Positions 54,426 through 64,000 of a stretch of 64,000 nt of DNA are shown here, one piece after another. The first letter of the stretch is position 1. Each line of letters opens with the position of its first letter. Source of the DNA: Certhia americana (lineage: Eukaryota > Chordata > Aves > Passeriformes > Certhiidae); contig CM031870.1 in NCBI GenBank assembly GCA_018697195.1, positions 14,386,538-14,450,537 on the forward strand, written 5' to 3'. The notes beneath the pieces are model-generated. The model was given only the letters and a program-made list of their open reading frames with translations, did no database searches and had not been told where the DNA came from. A program made the position numbers and the translations under genes.

Positions 54426-54679
54426 ATCAGGCACGGAGATGCCTCCCCCAGGCCCCCCGCAGCCTAAGAGGTTTTGCTCCCACATGCACACAGCAGTCAG
54501 CAATTAGGACCAGCTCTGGCCTTTTTATCCCGGGATTTTGTGCCCATGCGGGATTAAAGCCCTGATTGTAGCTTCCCCCCCAGCCCCAAATCCTCTGCTG
54601 ATTTTCGTTCTGGGGGCAAGTCAGTGCACGCTGTGACCTATTGATCCCGATCCCCTGCGTGTGCCGGATCTCCTGCGCT

Positions 54680-54795
54680 CCGGGGCGCCCTTAAAGAGCG
54701 CGGAGCTCTGCGGCCGTCCGGCCATTCCCTCCTGGGGCCGGCTGTGCCTGCCTGGGCTGCGGGGAGGCTGCGGGACCCGGCGGCGACAGCGCAAG
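54680..54795 (+). promoter_or_regulatory. Candidate + strand promoter and non-coding first exon (possibly SEC14L5)
   Basis: A CpG-rich block has a CTTAAAG box near 54690 and ends in a strong donor, GCGCAAG|GTAAGTG, at 54795/54796, with no ATG in between. It sits 1.15 kb upstream of PPL in the divergent direction. In mammals the next gene on this side is SEC14L5 on the + strand. No SEC14L5 coding exon was found, so the link is inference. Confidence 0.3.
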
Positions 54796-55046
54796 GTAAG
54801 TGTGTGTCCGTGTGTCTGTGTGTCCTTGTCTGTCTGTGTCTGTTTGTCAATGTGTGTGTCTGTGTGTCTGTCTGTGTCTGTGTGTCCATGTGTGTGTCTG
54901 TCTGTGTGTCTGTGTGTCTCTGTGTGTGTCTGTGTGTCTCTGTGTGTGTCTGTCTGTGTGTGCCTGTGTGTCTGTGTGTCTGTGTGTCTGTCTGTGTCTG
55001 TCTGTGTGCCCTCTCCATCTGTCTGTGTTTCTCTCTGTGTGTTTAT
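54796..55046. repeat. (GTGTGTCT)n-type pyrimidine/purine-alternating tract
   Basis: About 250 bp of interspersed TG and TC dinucleotides with a loose 8-bp period. It starts directly inside the candidate donor GTAAGTGTG. Confidence 0.92.
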
Positions 55047-56615
55047 GGGAATCTACCCCCCCAGTTCGCCGTGTTTGTCCTCCTGGCTCCTTTTAGGGGG
55101 TCAGAGGCCATTTTCCGGTGGGAGCTGAGCCTTCCCAGGGCTCTGGGGTGTCCTGGCCATGCTGCCTGGCTGTGCCATCTCTTTCTGGGTGATCACAGCT
55201 GAGCTGTGAGGCTGGAGCCCAGAGACCCCAGAGAGCCTTGATCCCCACAAACAGCAGTGCTCTGTGTGCCCACGGCCTCATCCAGCCAAGCACCTTCGAG
55301 CCTTTGGCGAGTGGGGATGGATTTAAAACACTCCCAAGGTTGTGCTGGAGGTGGATCTGGTGGGGTGAGGGTCCCAGGGTCCTGCTAGGATTGAGTCCCA
55401 GGGGTGTAACTTGGGCCCTGGTGGTTGCTGAGCGTGCTGATGTGAGGCTGCAGCAGCAGCTCTGCTCTCACAGCAGCCCCCAGACAGCCCGAGCCAGGGC
55501 TGGGGCCTCACCCTGCACTGCCTGGGGTCATCTCTGGGCTCTCCCTGTTAGCAATGCATGGCACCAGCTCCATTTCAACTATAACTGAGGGCATGGCTTG
55601 GTCTTTGTGGTGCCCAGCTTCCGTTCTTACTTTCCAATAGATTGTGAGGATGCCCTGGGTAGGAACCGTTCATCTGATCCCCAAAATCCCCTGTGGGATC
55701 CCTGGCAGTGCCCGGCTCCTGCCCATGCTGAGGAGCACACCAGCCTTCCCCTGGATTTTTAGGAGGAGGATTTTGCAGATGCTGGGGTTCCTTCGGAGGC
55801 TGTGAGCACCCCCATGCAAGCAGCACCTGCATCCCCATCCTCCCTCCAATCCCGACACAAGGGGAGGTGAGGAGGAGAGAAACCCCACCCGACTGCTTTT
55901 ATCTCCCTGCGTGAAATCCTGCACGTCTTTATTCAGCACCAGAAACACTTTCTGGTTTCTGTGCTTTTGGATCCCCCACCCCATATCCAGCAGCAACATA
56001 TTCTGGATGCTCAAAGGACCGGTTGCTCCTCTTCCAGCTTCCAGAACCATCCCAGAGCCTCCCCTTCTTAACCCTGTGTGAAGGTGAGCAGAGGTTTAGG
56101 GATGAAATGCCTCTCCCTACAAGAGGGGTTTGCTTTCCATCTCCTCCTGCGCCAGCTCTGCAGCCTTAATCCTCCTAATCTCCCCGCATCTCTGGCGTGG
56201 CTCATTTTTTGTGTGCAAATGCCCTTGAGAGCAGCAAAATTGCAGCTGCTGGGTGAAACACCAGGCGGAGAGAAAACTGGTGTAGTGGAAAACTCTGTCT
56301 TATGTAAACTGCCCAGGTATTCTGCCTTTACCTTGGCTTGGGATCAGAGGCGCTGCACAAAGCCTCTGTACACAGGGTGGTTTTGGGGACCTGGGGGCCT
56401 GTGGTTTGGGGGTGCTGGCAGCTCTTCAGGCTCTGGTGCCTGCCCAAAGCACCGCACACTCCGTGCTGAGGTTCCCTCCTCGGCCGGGCTCTGCCAGGGT
56501 TGGTTTTGCGGCGTTTATTTTGCAAATGAGTCTTTTGGTGGCTTAACTGTTGCAGCTGCTGCTTGCTGTGCTCCGTGCCCTCCCAGCTGCTGCTGCTGCC
56601 AGGCCGGGCACACCC
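55047..56615. other. Intergenic sequence without recognised gene
   Basis: GC-moderate unique sequence. I see no exon with conserved protein content. A short GGGATCCCTGGCAGTG string near 55697 resembles CR1 but is too short to call. Confidence 0.5.
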
Positions 56616-57094
56616 CGTGCCGGTATCCAGCCCTGGTATCCAGCCCCGGTGCCGGTACCCAGCCCCGGTATCCAGCCCCGGTATCCAGCCCCGGTGCCGG
56701 TATCCAGCCCTGGTATCCAGCCCCGGTATCCAGCCCCGGTGCCGGTATCCAGCCCTGGTATCCAGCCCCGGTACCCAGCCCCGGTACCCAGCCCCGGTAC
56801 CCAGCCCCAGTACCCAGCCCCGGTATCCAGCCCCGGTGCCGGTATCCCGCCCCGGTATCCAGCCCCGGTATCCAGCCCCGGTACCCAGTCCCGGTACCCA
56901 GTCCCGGTATCCAGCCCCGGTATCCAGCCCCGGTGCCGGTATCCAGCCCTGGTATCCAGCCCCGGTACCCAGTCCCGGTATCCAGCCCCGGTATCCAGCC
57001 CCGGTGCCGGTATCCAGCCCTGGTATCCAGCCCCGGTATCCAGCCCCGGTATCCAGCCCCGGTATCCAGCCCTGGTATCCAGCCCCGGTGCCAC
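56616..57094. repeat. 13-bp GGTATCCAGCCCC minisatellite with higher-order structure
   Basis: About 35 copies of GGTATCCAGCCCC, with GGTACCCAG and GGTATCCAGCCCT variants and an inserted GGTGCC every few units, giving a higher-order period. Because 13 is not a multiple of 3 and the unit lacks stops, several frames on both strands are open throughout; these are not treated as genes. Confidence 0.95.
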
Positions 57095-58805
57095 CGGCTC
57101 CTCGGAGCCTCTTGAGCTCAGAGAAGCGGGGCTGTCCTGCCGTGCCCTGCGAGCTGCCGAGCAGCTGCGGGCCCCAGTGCGGGGAGGATGCCGAGCCCCG
57201 GGGTGCTGCACCCACCCAGATGTGTTCCCTTGGCTCCTGCCCAGCCCTTTAAACACCCACGGAGCTCCTTGCACGGGGCCGAGCGCTTCGACAGAGGCGG
57301 CAAATGTGGCAATATTGACTTAACCTGGGTAAGAAGCTCTTGAGCTGCTGCTGCTGCGGGAGGGGAGCAGGAGAGGAGCACGTTTTATGCAACCAGATGA
57401 CATTTTCCTGGCAAACCCTTCTCTGGCATCCCACACCCTGCTCCACCCTGCGCCAGCGCCCCGGCCGAGGCTGACCCCGCAGCCTAGAGAGCAGGATGGG
57501 CACCAGCTCGGGGGGTGACACCTGAGCCGTGGGTTTGGCCGTCCCACTGTGTCCCCCCGTCCCACTCCATCGTAATTCGGGATGGCACCAGGGCTGGGTG
57601 GCTCGAGCCAGCAGTGGGGTGGTGGCATCCCCTTCCCCACGTGCCCCAAAAGGCACCGTGGCACTGCTGAGGGGTTTTGGGGACCCATCGGAGCAGAGGA
57701 GCCAGGCATGGAGCTGATCAGCCCTGGCAGCTGTTCAGCAACTTTCCTCAACAAAGAATTTTTGGATTTGGCTTCTGATGGAGGGGGGGTTTGAGGCAAA
57801 ACAACTCGGAGATCTGTCTTGCAAAAGCTCGATGGAACACAAACAGCAGCAGATGAGCCAAAATCTCATTCGTTTTCTGGGTGGGACTTTCTGACAGCCC
57901 CTGGAGGGCCCAGCTGAGCTGCTGGCCCTCATGGCAGGGGTTTGGGGTGGGAAGGGAGTTCCTGCTCGCACGGCAGGAAAGCAGGGCACTGAAACACCTC
58001 CGTGCTGCCGCTTCCTCCTGGCGGCTCCCACGTGCGCAGGAATGCGGCCGTGCTCGTTCCTAACTGGTCCTGTGCCGGCCGAAACCTCCCCCAGCTCCGT
58101 TTGGGGCTGGGTTTGCTCTGAAATCAGCAGCCAGCGCGGTTGCTCCGGCCCCATCCCGCAGCCCCTGCCAGCCCCGGATGGCTTAGATGGCTCTGGTGGG
58201 ATGTGGTGACTCAAAAGACCAAGCTCAGGGTTCCTCAAACCCTGAGAAAGAAATCAAATAAAACAACTGCATCGCTGCCGATGCTGAAGGATGGGAGAGC
58301 TCCTGTCCCAGCAGGGAAGTGGCCTTTTCTGCTGCACTTGCTGGTTTGAGCCCAAGTGCCATCAAGGGACTTAATGTTGAACAAACACCAAGCGAAAGCG
58401 GGTGCAGGCAGCCAAGCAAAACAAAGGCTGAGAGAGGCCGGTGCTCTGACTCATTTGGCATGAAAATGCAGCATGGAATAAATTAGGTTTGGCTCTTCCT
58501 CATCCTCCGGCGAGGTACGGAGCAGGAGGGCTGTGCTGTCACCCTGCTGGGGTGGCTTTGGGGCGCTGGTGCAAGGACTGGGGAGGTGTGGGGACATCTG
58601 CACCAAACTGGAGGGGAAGGGGGAGAGAGGGGGGCACACCCACCTTGGCAAGGCCCTGTCCTCTGTCCCCAGCCATGACTTTTGGAATGGCACCGAACAA
58701 ATTATGGCTGGGCTGGATGATAAGATCAGGATGAGCATCTGAGACAGCAGCAGCTTCTCTTGGTCCTTATTCTCATGTCTTAGACCCCCAGTGGGGACAC
58801 ACAGG
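57095..58805. other. Intergenic sequence without recognised gene
   Basis: GC-rich unique sequence with scattered ORFs of no recognisable family. No CR1 or LTR is detected. Confidence 0.5.
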
Positions 58806-58807
58806 CG

Positions 58808-58836
58808 GCATCATCATCATCATTGTCATTATCATC
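58808..58836. repeat. Imperfect (CAT)n tract
   Basis: CATCATCATCATCATTGTCA followed by TTATCATCA, directly before a CR1 3' end; it may be an expanded CR1 tail. Confidence 0.7.
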
Positions 58837-59050
58837 ACAGAATCATCACGGAATGGTTTGGATTGGAAAAGACTTTAAATTCATCTAGTCCCCGCTCCCC
58901 CTTGCCAAGGCAGGAACATCTCCCACTACACCAGTCTCCTCCAAACCACATCCAACCCGGCCCTGAACATTTCCAGGGGCATCCACAGCTCCTCTGTGTC
59001 CCCTGTGCCCCTCAGTGCTGCAGCCCTGAGCACCCATGCAGGAGCACTGG
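58837..59050 (-). mobile_element. CR1 LINE 3' fragment
   Basis: CACAGAATCATCACGGAATG, TTGGATTGGAAAAGACTTTA, CAGGAACATCTCCCACTACA; antisense on +. Confidence 0.82.
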
Positions 59051-59170
59051 TCCTGGCTGGGACGTCCCAAGGCTGGGACCCCAGAACACATCGAGAGGAA
59101 GAAAAAGGTCAGAGCTTCACTGCAGGCTTTGGCCTGTGATGTAAAGACTGGGAATTTCCGGGGTGTAATG

Positions 59171-59190
59171 TTTGCATCTCTATAAATATG
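59171..59190 (+). promoter_or_regulatory. Candidate octamer plus TATA core promoter
   Basis: GTTTGCAT (7 of 8 bases of the octamer ATTTGCAT) is followed by CTC and TATAAATA at 59181-59188. CAGCTG E-boxes lie at 59191 and about 59212, and the following 100 bp are CpG-rich. No associated gene is recognised. Confidence 0.3.
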
Positions 59191-59772
59191 CAGCTGGAGC
59201 GCACCCAGGGGCAGCTGCCTGCGATGGGCGAGGGAGATAATGCCCCGCTTCCGCCAGCGCGGAAATTCGCGGGGGGGAAAGGGCAAAGCAGAGCCTGGCC
59301 CCGCAGCACGTCGCGGTGATTCACCCTAGAACCCGCCTCGGGGGATGCTGTGACCCCCAGGGCTGTGGGCCAGAGGGGGACACATCCACCGGGTGACCCG
59401 GCAGGACACAGGGAGGGCGGTGGAAATGATGCCCCAGAGCCCCGGGGGCCTCGGCAGAGCTGCACCAGTGACACCGGAGCAGGCTCAGGGTGGCCCCGCC
59501 GTCCCCGCGGCTGCTGGGTGCTGTCCTGCCCCGGAGCGGGGTGACACTGCCTTCGACAATCCCGGCTGGTGAGACTGGGAGAGGCCGGCCCTGCCCTGAG
59601 CCGGCCGCGGTACCCGGCCCTCTCCCCGAGGTTTCGGCATACCCGGCCCCGTCCTCTCCCGGCGGCACAAACCGGTCCCGGGACTCACACCCAGCACCGC
59701 CCGGGTCCGCGTTGCAACAGCTCTGGGAGCGGGAGGCTCTCCCCACACCAGCATCCCTGGGGATCGCTGAGC

Positions 59773-59908
59773 TGGGGAGGGCGTGCACCCTAAAAGCACC
59801 CAAAACGCACCAAGGGGTGCCCCCATGGACAGGGGTGTTGGGTTGGGGAGGGCGTGCACCCCAAACACACCAAGGGGTGCCCCCATGGACGGGGGTGCTG
59901 GGCTGGGT
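59773..59908. repeat. Two-copy tandem duplication, about 55-65 bp unit
   Basis: GGGGAGGGCGTGCACCC ... CACCAAGGGGTGCCCCCATG ... GGGGTG is present twice. The first copy has an extra AAAGCACCCAAAACG insertion. Confidence 0.85.
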
Positions 59909-60404
59909 GCCCTTAGGGCCGGCCCCTAAAGCGGAGCCGCACACAAGAGGGGTCGGGACAAGGCGGGGGCGGCTGTTCCTGGGCGGGGGACTGCGCCTCC
60001 TCAGGGGACCTGTCACCGGGCTGGGAGGCGACAGGTGAAAAGGATTTTGGCATCGGCACATCCCGCACAGTCACTCGTAAAGGATGCCGAGCAGGCTCAG
60101 CCTTAATTCCCCCGCCTTGTCCCGGCAGCGGTGCCTTCGGGAAGAGCCCCGGGCACGGCCGGGCCCTCCCTGCCCTGTCACAGCGTGGGTGACAGGGGCT
60201 GGGGCGGCTGCACTCACATCCAGGTGTCCCGATTCATGTCTCTGCTCTGGCTGGAGATGCCACCGGCCACCGCTGGGTTCCCAACCACCCGCGGGATGCC
60301 CCAGCTCAGGGCTGGGGAGCAGAGGATGGGCAGACAAGTCAGCATCGCCTCCGCTGCTCCGTGTTTTCCTCAGCTGGCCCCCAAATGTCCCGTCCTGAAG
60401 CAAT

Positions 60405-60630
60405 GAAGCTGTGACAGGGGAGGTTTAGGTCGGATCTCAGGGAAATTCTTCCCCAGGAGGGTGCTGGGCACTGCCCAGGCTGTCCAGGGAATGGGCACAG
60501 CTCTGAGGCTGCCAGAGCTGCAGGAGAGTTTGGACAGGGTGGGGTTGTTGGGGTGTTTGTGCTGGTCCAGGAGATGGACTGGATGTTCCCAGTGGAGCCT
60601 TCCCACACAGGATATTCCCTGATTTCATGT
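60405..60630 (+). mobile_element. CR1 LINE 3' fragment
   Basis: GGAGGTTTAGGTCGGATCTC, GGGGTTGTTGGGGTGTTTGT and a diverged end (GGATATTCCCTGATTTCATG). Confidence 0.75.
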
Positions 60631-61350
60631 CCCAGCATTACCTGGAGCTGGGGATGAGCACAGGACCTGGCTCTGGTGAGGCCAGTGGCTTTCCCAGGCC
60701 ACGCTGGACACAGACAGATTCATTTCATAATCCCCAGGTCTCACCTAATCCCGGCCACCCCCGGCTGCTGCCCTGGGATCACAACTGATGGGGAGAGGGA
60801 GAAATTGAAAACACAAAATGCAACGTGTTGGTGCTCATTTGGGGCTTTTCCATCACCCCAAATCAGAGCCTGTCTGTCCATCCTGCTGTCCGTCCATCCC
60901 ACCCACAGCTGGATATGGACAAACACGACTGGGCTGGCTGTGGCCTCAGTGCTCTGGGATAATTCACATTCCAGGGTAATACCCCACTTCAAACATTTTT
61001 CCATCTGCCCACCAGCACTCGCTCCCAGGTCTTTCCTAATAGTCCGAAGGTTAATTTGATTAATTTGGATGCTGGGGGAGGATCAGAAAACCTTAAACAG
61101 GGAGGAAAATACCCAAATACAAGACTTGTGCCCCATATTAAATAACATTATATATATAAAATATTATCCTGCAGTGGCCAGGGAGGAGGGGAGCCCTGAG
61201 TGCTGCCACAGCCCAGGCTTAGAGCAGGTCAGAGACACCCACAATTGTCTTTAAATAGTTCGTGGTGGCAGGTTAACCATGGATTATAACCATCGTTAAT
61301 GATTATAACCATCATTAGCAGCCACTGCAGGCTGAAGGAGGGGCTCGCTG
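60631..61350. other. Intergenic sequence without recognised gene
   Basis: Mixed composition with a short AT patch (TTATATATATAAAATATTA around 61150) and repeated GATTATAACCAT around 61283-61315. No gene is recognised. Confidence 0.5.
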
Positions 61351-61357
61351 GCGGGGT

Positions 61358-61379
61358 GGGGGGGGGGGGGGGGGGGGGG
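61358..61379. repeat. G22 homopolymer
   Basis: Uninterrupted run of 22 G after GCGGGGT at the upstream edge of a CpG-rich block. Its length is likely uncertain in the assembly. Confidence 0.9.
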
Positions 61380-61682
61380 CTGGAGGGGCCCTGGTGCCAA
61401 AACAAATGCTGGGTTTATCGAATCAGGGCCGGGCTGGCAAAGCTCCCACGGATGCTGAGACACTGCTGGCTGCCCTGGAGGGTCCCGTGGTCGCCGTGGC
61501 TCGCAGCCCAGGTGCGGCTCAACGCCTTCGGTCGCAATCAGCCCCGCAGCCCCGGCAGGGTTTAGCTGGGGGGCGGCAGAGGGGCGATCACATGCTCGGA
61601 TTAGCGGGGAGCCGTGCCAGGGAGCCGTGCCGGGCAGCCCCGCCGGCCGCGGGCACTCCGAGCCCATGGTGCCGGGGAAGCG

Positions 61683-61801
61683 GAGCCGGCCGCGGTGGCC
61701 CTGAGGGTGATGTCGTACCCGCTGGCCCCGGGGGATGTCGTACCTGCAGCCCCCTGGCCGGCCCCTGGAGCGTTTCGATGGGCTCTCCCTCATTTACTGG
61801 T
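61683..61801 (+). other. Candidate first exon in a CpG-rich block
   Basis: CpG-rich sequence ends in donor TTTACTG|GTAAGC at 61801/61802. One frame opens with ATG at 61736 and reads MSYLQPPGRPLERFDGLSLI up to the donor; another reads through from a nearby upstream ATG. I recognise no protein family. It may be a 5' exon of the downstream + strand gene, or chance. Confidence 0.25.
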
Positions 61802-63190
61802 AAGCGGGGCGGGATGCGGCGGCCCCGGGCACGGGCACGGGCATCCCTCGGAGCCTTCATCCCTTCTCCAGGAGCGGCTTTAGGGAGTTCGGCGTTCGGT
61901 GCCGCCGTGGCTTTTGGCCGGGCTGGATTCGGTGCAGGTTTTTCTTGGGGGGGCAGGGTCTGGTGGGGGTCCCGCTGACGCCAGGGGTGGGAAAAGGGGG
62001 GATTTATGTTCCAGGCTCGCTTCTGCGAGCAGCTGTGGGTGCTGCGATTCTGGTGCTGGGCTCTGCCCTTTGACAAAACCTCTCCAAAAAGGCCCCGTCC
62101 GGAGCCCGTGGAGCGGGGTGGGTGCGGAGCAGGGCCCCGGCTGGGTGTTGAACGGGGCGGCGGAGGGGACGGGAGGTGGCGGAGGGGACGGGAGGTGACA
62201 GCGGGCTGCAGATGTCTATGTAGGGCAGAGAGAGCGACGGGAGAGCGGCTCTGCCCGGGGCCAGGGTTCAGAGCGTGCGGCTTTAGCCGATTAACTGGGG
62301 GTCAGTGGGCCGGAGCCAGAGCCGGCCTGGGCCCCCGCGGGGTCTCGGTCCACCCCCAGGTTTGGAGGAGGTTTTGTCGGGCTGGCCAGACCTGGGCTGG
62401 TCCCCAGGAGAGCCCCGGGCACGCTGAAGGCAGCGGGGCCCGTGATCCCTGCGCTGCTGGGACATGATCCACCTCCGGCTGAAGTAGGTCATTGGAGCGA
62501 GGGCTGGAGGGGCTGCGGGGCCGCTGTCCCCGGGGGGATGGCTCGGACAGCACCCCGGGGGGACAGTCACCGAGATGGGAGCGGGGTCGGTGCTGCCCTG
62601 CTGCTTTTGGGTGCACAAAAGGCAGAATCGATTGCTGGACGGAAGGAGGTGGTGCAGGACAGGCGTGACCGCGTGTTTGGGGCAGCGCTGCCAGGGCGGT
62701 GCTGGTGCTGTGGGGCCGTGGGGTGTGTAGGGAGACCCCCCTCCCTCACTGGGGGTCCCTGAGCATCGCTGGCTCCACGGGGCTGCAAAGCCCTGGCGCC
62801 CAGCGCCTGCGAGGTGAAAAATTTTCAATCCTCGTTTCCTACCTCACAAATCTGCTCATATGCTGGAATTTTGGGTGGAACCCTCCCTCAGCTTTGTCCG
62901 CCGGGCTGTGTTTGGTTTGGGAGGAGAGGGGTGGTCAGGGGTTCGTCCCCCACATGTGGCGGCTGCCAGATGTGCTGGCTGGTGTCCGTGTGTCCGCCGG
63001 GACCCGGCGGAGGATGGCGAGCAGATGGCGGGGAGATAACACCTCCCCGGCACTCCGATAGGGATGACCCCGCTCTGCCGCTGATTAAAAGATTAATTTT
63101 GGAGTTTGAAATAGGAAGTTGATAAATAAACGACGCGAGCCGTCAGCAGAACCTCACCCGGCGGCAGCAGGGCGGGGGGCGGTGACTGCT
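61802..63190. other. CpG-rich intergenic sequence
   Basis: GC-rich, CpG-containing sequence downstream of the candidate exon, with a short direct repeat GGCGGAGGGGACGGGAGGTG near 62158-62197. No coding exon is recognised. Confidence 0.45.
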
Positions 63191-63194
63191 GCGG

Positions 63195-63362
63195 CTGGAG
63201 CATCCTCATCCCTCATCCCCCGTCCCTCACCCCTCATCCTTCATCCCCCGTCCCTCATCCCCCGTCCCTCATCCCTCATCCCCCATCCCTCATCCCCCAT
63301 CCCTCATCCCTCATCCCCCATCCCTCATCCCTCATCCCTCATCCCTCATCCCTCATCCCCAC
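63195..63362. repeat. CATCCCTCATCCCC minisatellite
   Basis: About 165 bp of CATCCCT, CATCCCC and CGTCCCT heptamers in tandem; stop-free in at least one frame. Confidence 0.93.
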
Positions 63363-63379
63363 TTTCTCCTGTGGAAAAC

Positions 63380-64000
63380 GAAGCTCACACTTCAGAATTT
63401 TTTAAAAGTTTGATAAGGAATAAAAGAAGGGATGCTCTCAGGCTAATCATCAAGGACAGCCCAGCGCTGGATATTTTGTCCCTTCTTTATATTGTTACAT
63501 TACCGAGGGACATGTATATTTATTTATTTAAACACTCTTGTGATTTTTTGATTCCAGGGAAGTCCAGGAGCTTTTAACCTCTGATTTGTTTGCAGGATAT
63601 TCTATAGATTTAGGTCAATATTTTATTTCTTCCTGTGTTTCCATCCTGTTGTTTTACAAACACTTCTTGAGAGCGAGGGGTCGATAAATCTTTCTTGGAT
63701 GCTTATGCTCTGGTTTCTGTCACTGTTATCTTATTACTTGGAGAGGTCAGTCTGCAGATGTAAGAAAAACGAGTGTAAAGCAATCCAAAAAATAGAGATT
63801 TTTTAGTCTTTAACATTTTGCTAGAGCCTATGCTATAATGTATTTTTGACACTACCATTCATATAAATTCATCTCATATATTCATATCATTCATAAACCG
63901 ACAGATTTACACTACACAAAAGCAGTTAAAATCAAATACAAATAAACTGCACCATGTCAGAATACCTGGGACACAAAAAGCTCATCTGTCAATGTCAAAG
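63380..64000. other. AT-rich unique block at window end
   Basis: Clearly AT-rich compared with the preceding 10 kb (for example ATGTATATTTATTTATTTAA). No ORF of interest and no recognised repeat. It continues past the window. Confidence 0.55.

Noticed and set aside
54661..55202. Cys/Val/Ser-rich ORFs and the minus-strand Thr/His/Gln ORF
   Set aside because: Translations of the TG/TC simple repeat.
56078..57323. Several 229-345-codon ORFs on both strands with Pro/Tyr/Gly repeats
   Set aside because: They result from a stop-free 13-bp minisatellite that is open in any frame. There is no evidence of a gene.
53541..64000. SEC14L5 coding exons expected from mammalian synteny
   Set aside because: I looked for the conserved N-terminal motif (KYQSPVRVYKYPFELVM-like) in all frames and did not find it; coding exons must lie to the right of the window.

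Overview
This is vertebrate nuclear DNA, almost certainly from a bird and most likely a passerine. It holds spliced protein-coding genes with GT-AG introns, about twenty dispersed CR1 LINE fragments of avian type, one AT-rich LTR-like fragment, many simple repeats and CpG-rich promoter stretches. There are no operons, bacterial genes or CRISPR arrays. I assembled the two genes by hand from splice sites, reading-frame continuity and recalled vertebrate orthologues; no database search was possible.

Region 1 (1-25.5 kb, + strand) is UBN1 (ubinuclein-1), a subunit of the HIRA histone H3.3 chaperone complex. The N-terminal exons lie left of the window. Sixteen exons run from 937 to the stop codon at 23084-23086 and join without a frame break into 3159 nt (1052 codons plus stop). 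A long 3'UTR follows.

Region 2 (26.2-53.6 kb, - strand) is PPL (periplakin), a cytolinker of desmosomes and the cornified envelope. All 22 coding exons are present, from the ATG at 53538-53540 to the stop at 27030-27032, and sum to 5292 nt (1763 aa). The 3' half of the protein (coiled-coil rod and C-terminal linker) is one 2685-nt exon. UBN1 and PPL converge tail to tail, and opposite-strand AATAAA signals lie within 45 bp of each other.

Region 3 (53.6-64 kb) has no coding exon I can defend. In mammals the next gene is SEC14L5 in + orientation. I see CpG-rich stretches with possible first exons (about 54.68-54.80 kb and 61.7-61.8 kb), a TATA/octamer pair at 59.17-59.19 kb, several minisatellites (the largest at 56.6-57.1 kb), and an abrupt change to AT-rich DNA after 63.38 kb.

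The genes have unrelated jobs (chromatin and cytoskeleton); their adjacency is conserved vertebrate synteny. The observations most worth checking are: inverted CR1 copies flanking PPL exons 17-19, whose 429 nt are in frame and stop-free; two introns whose length is a multiple of three and which contain no stop in the coding frame; the shared convergent poly(A) region; and a 13-bp-unit minisatellite open in several frames on both strands.
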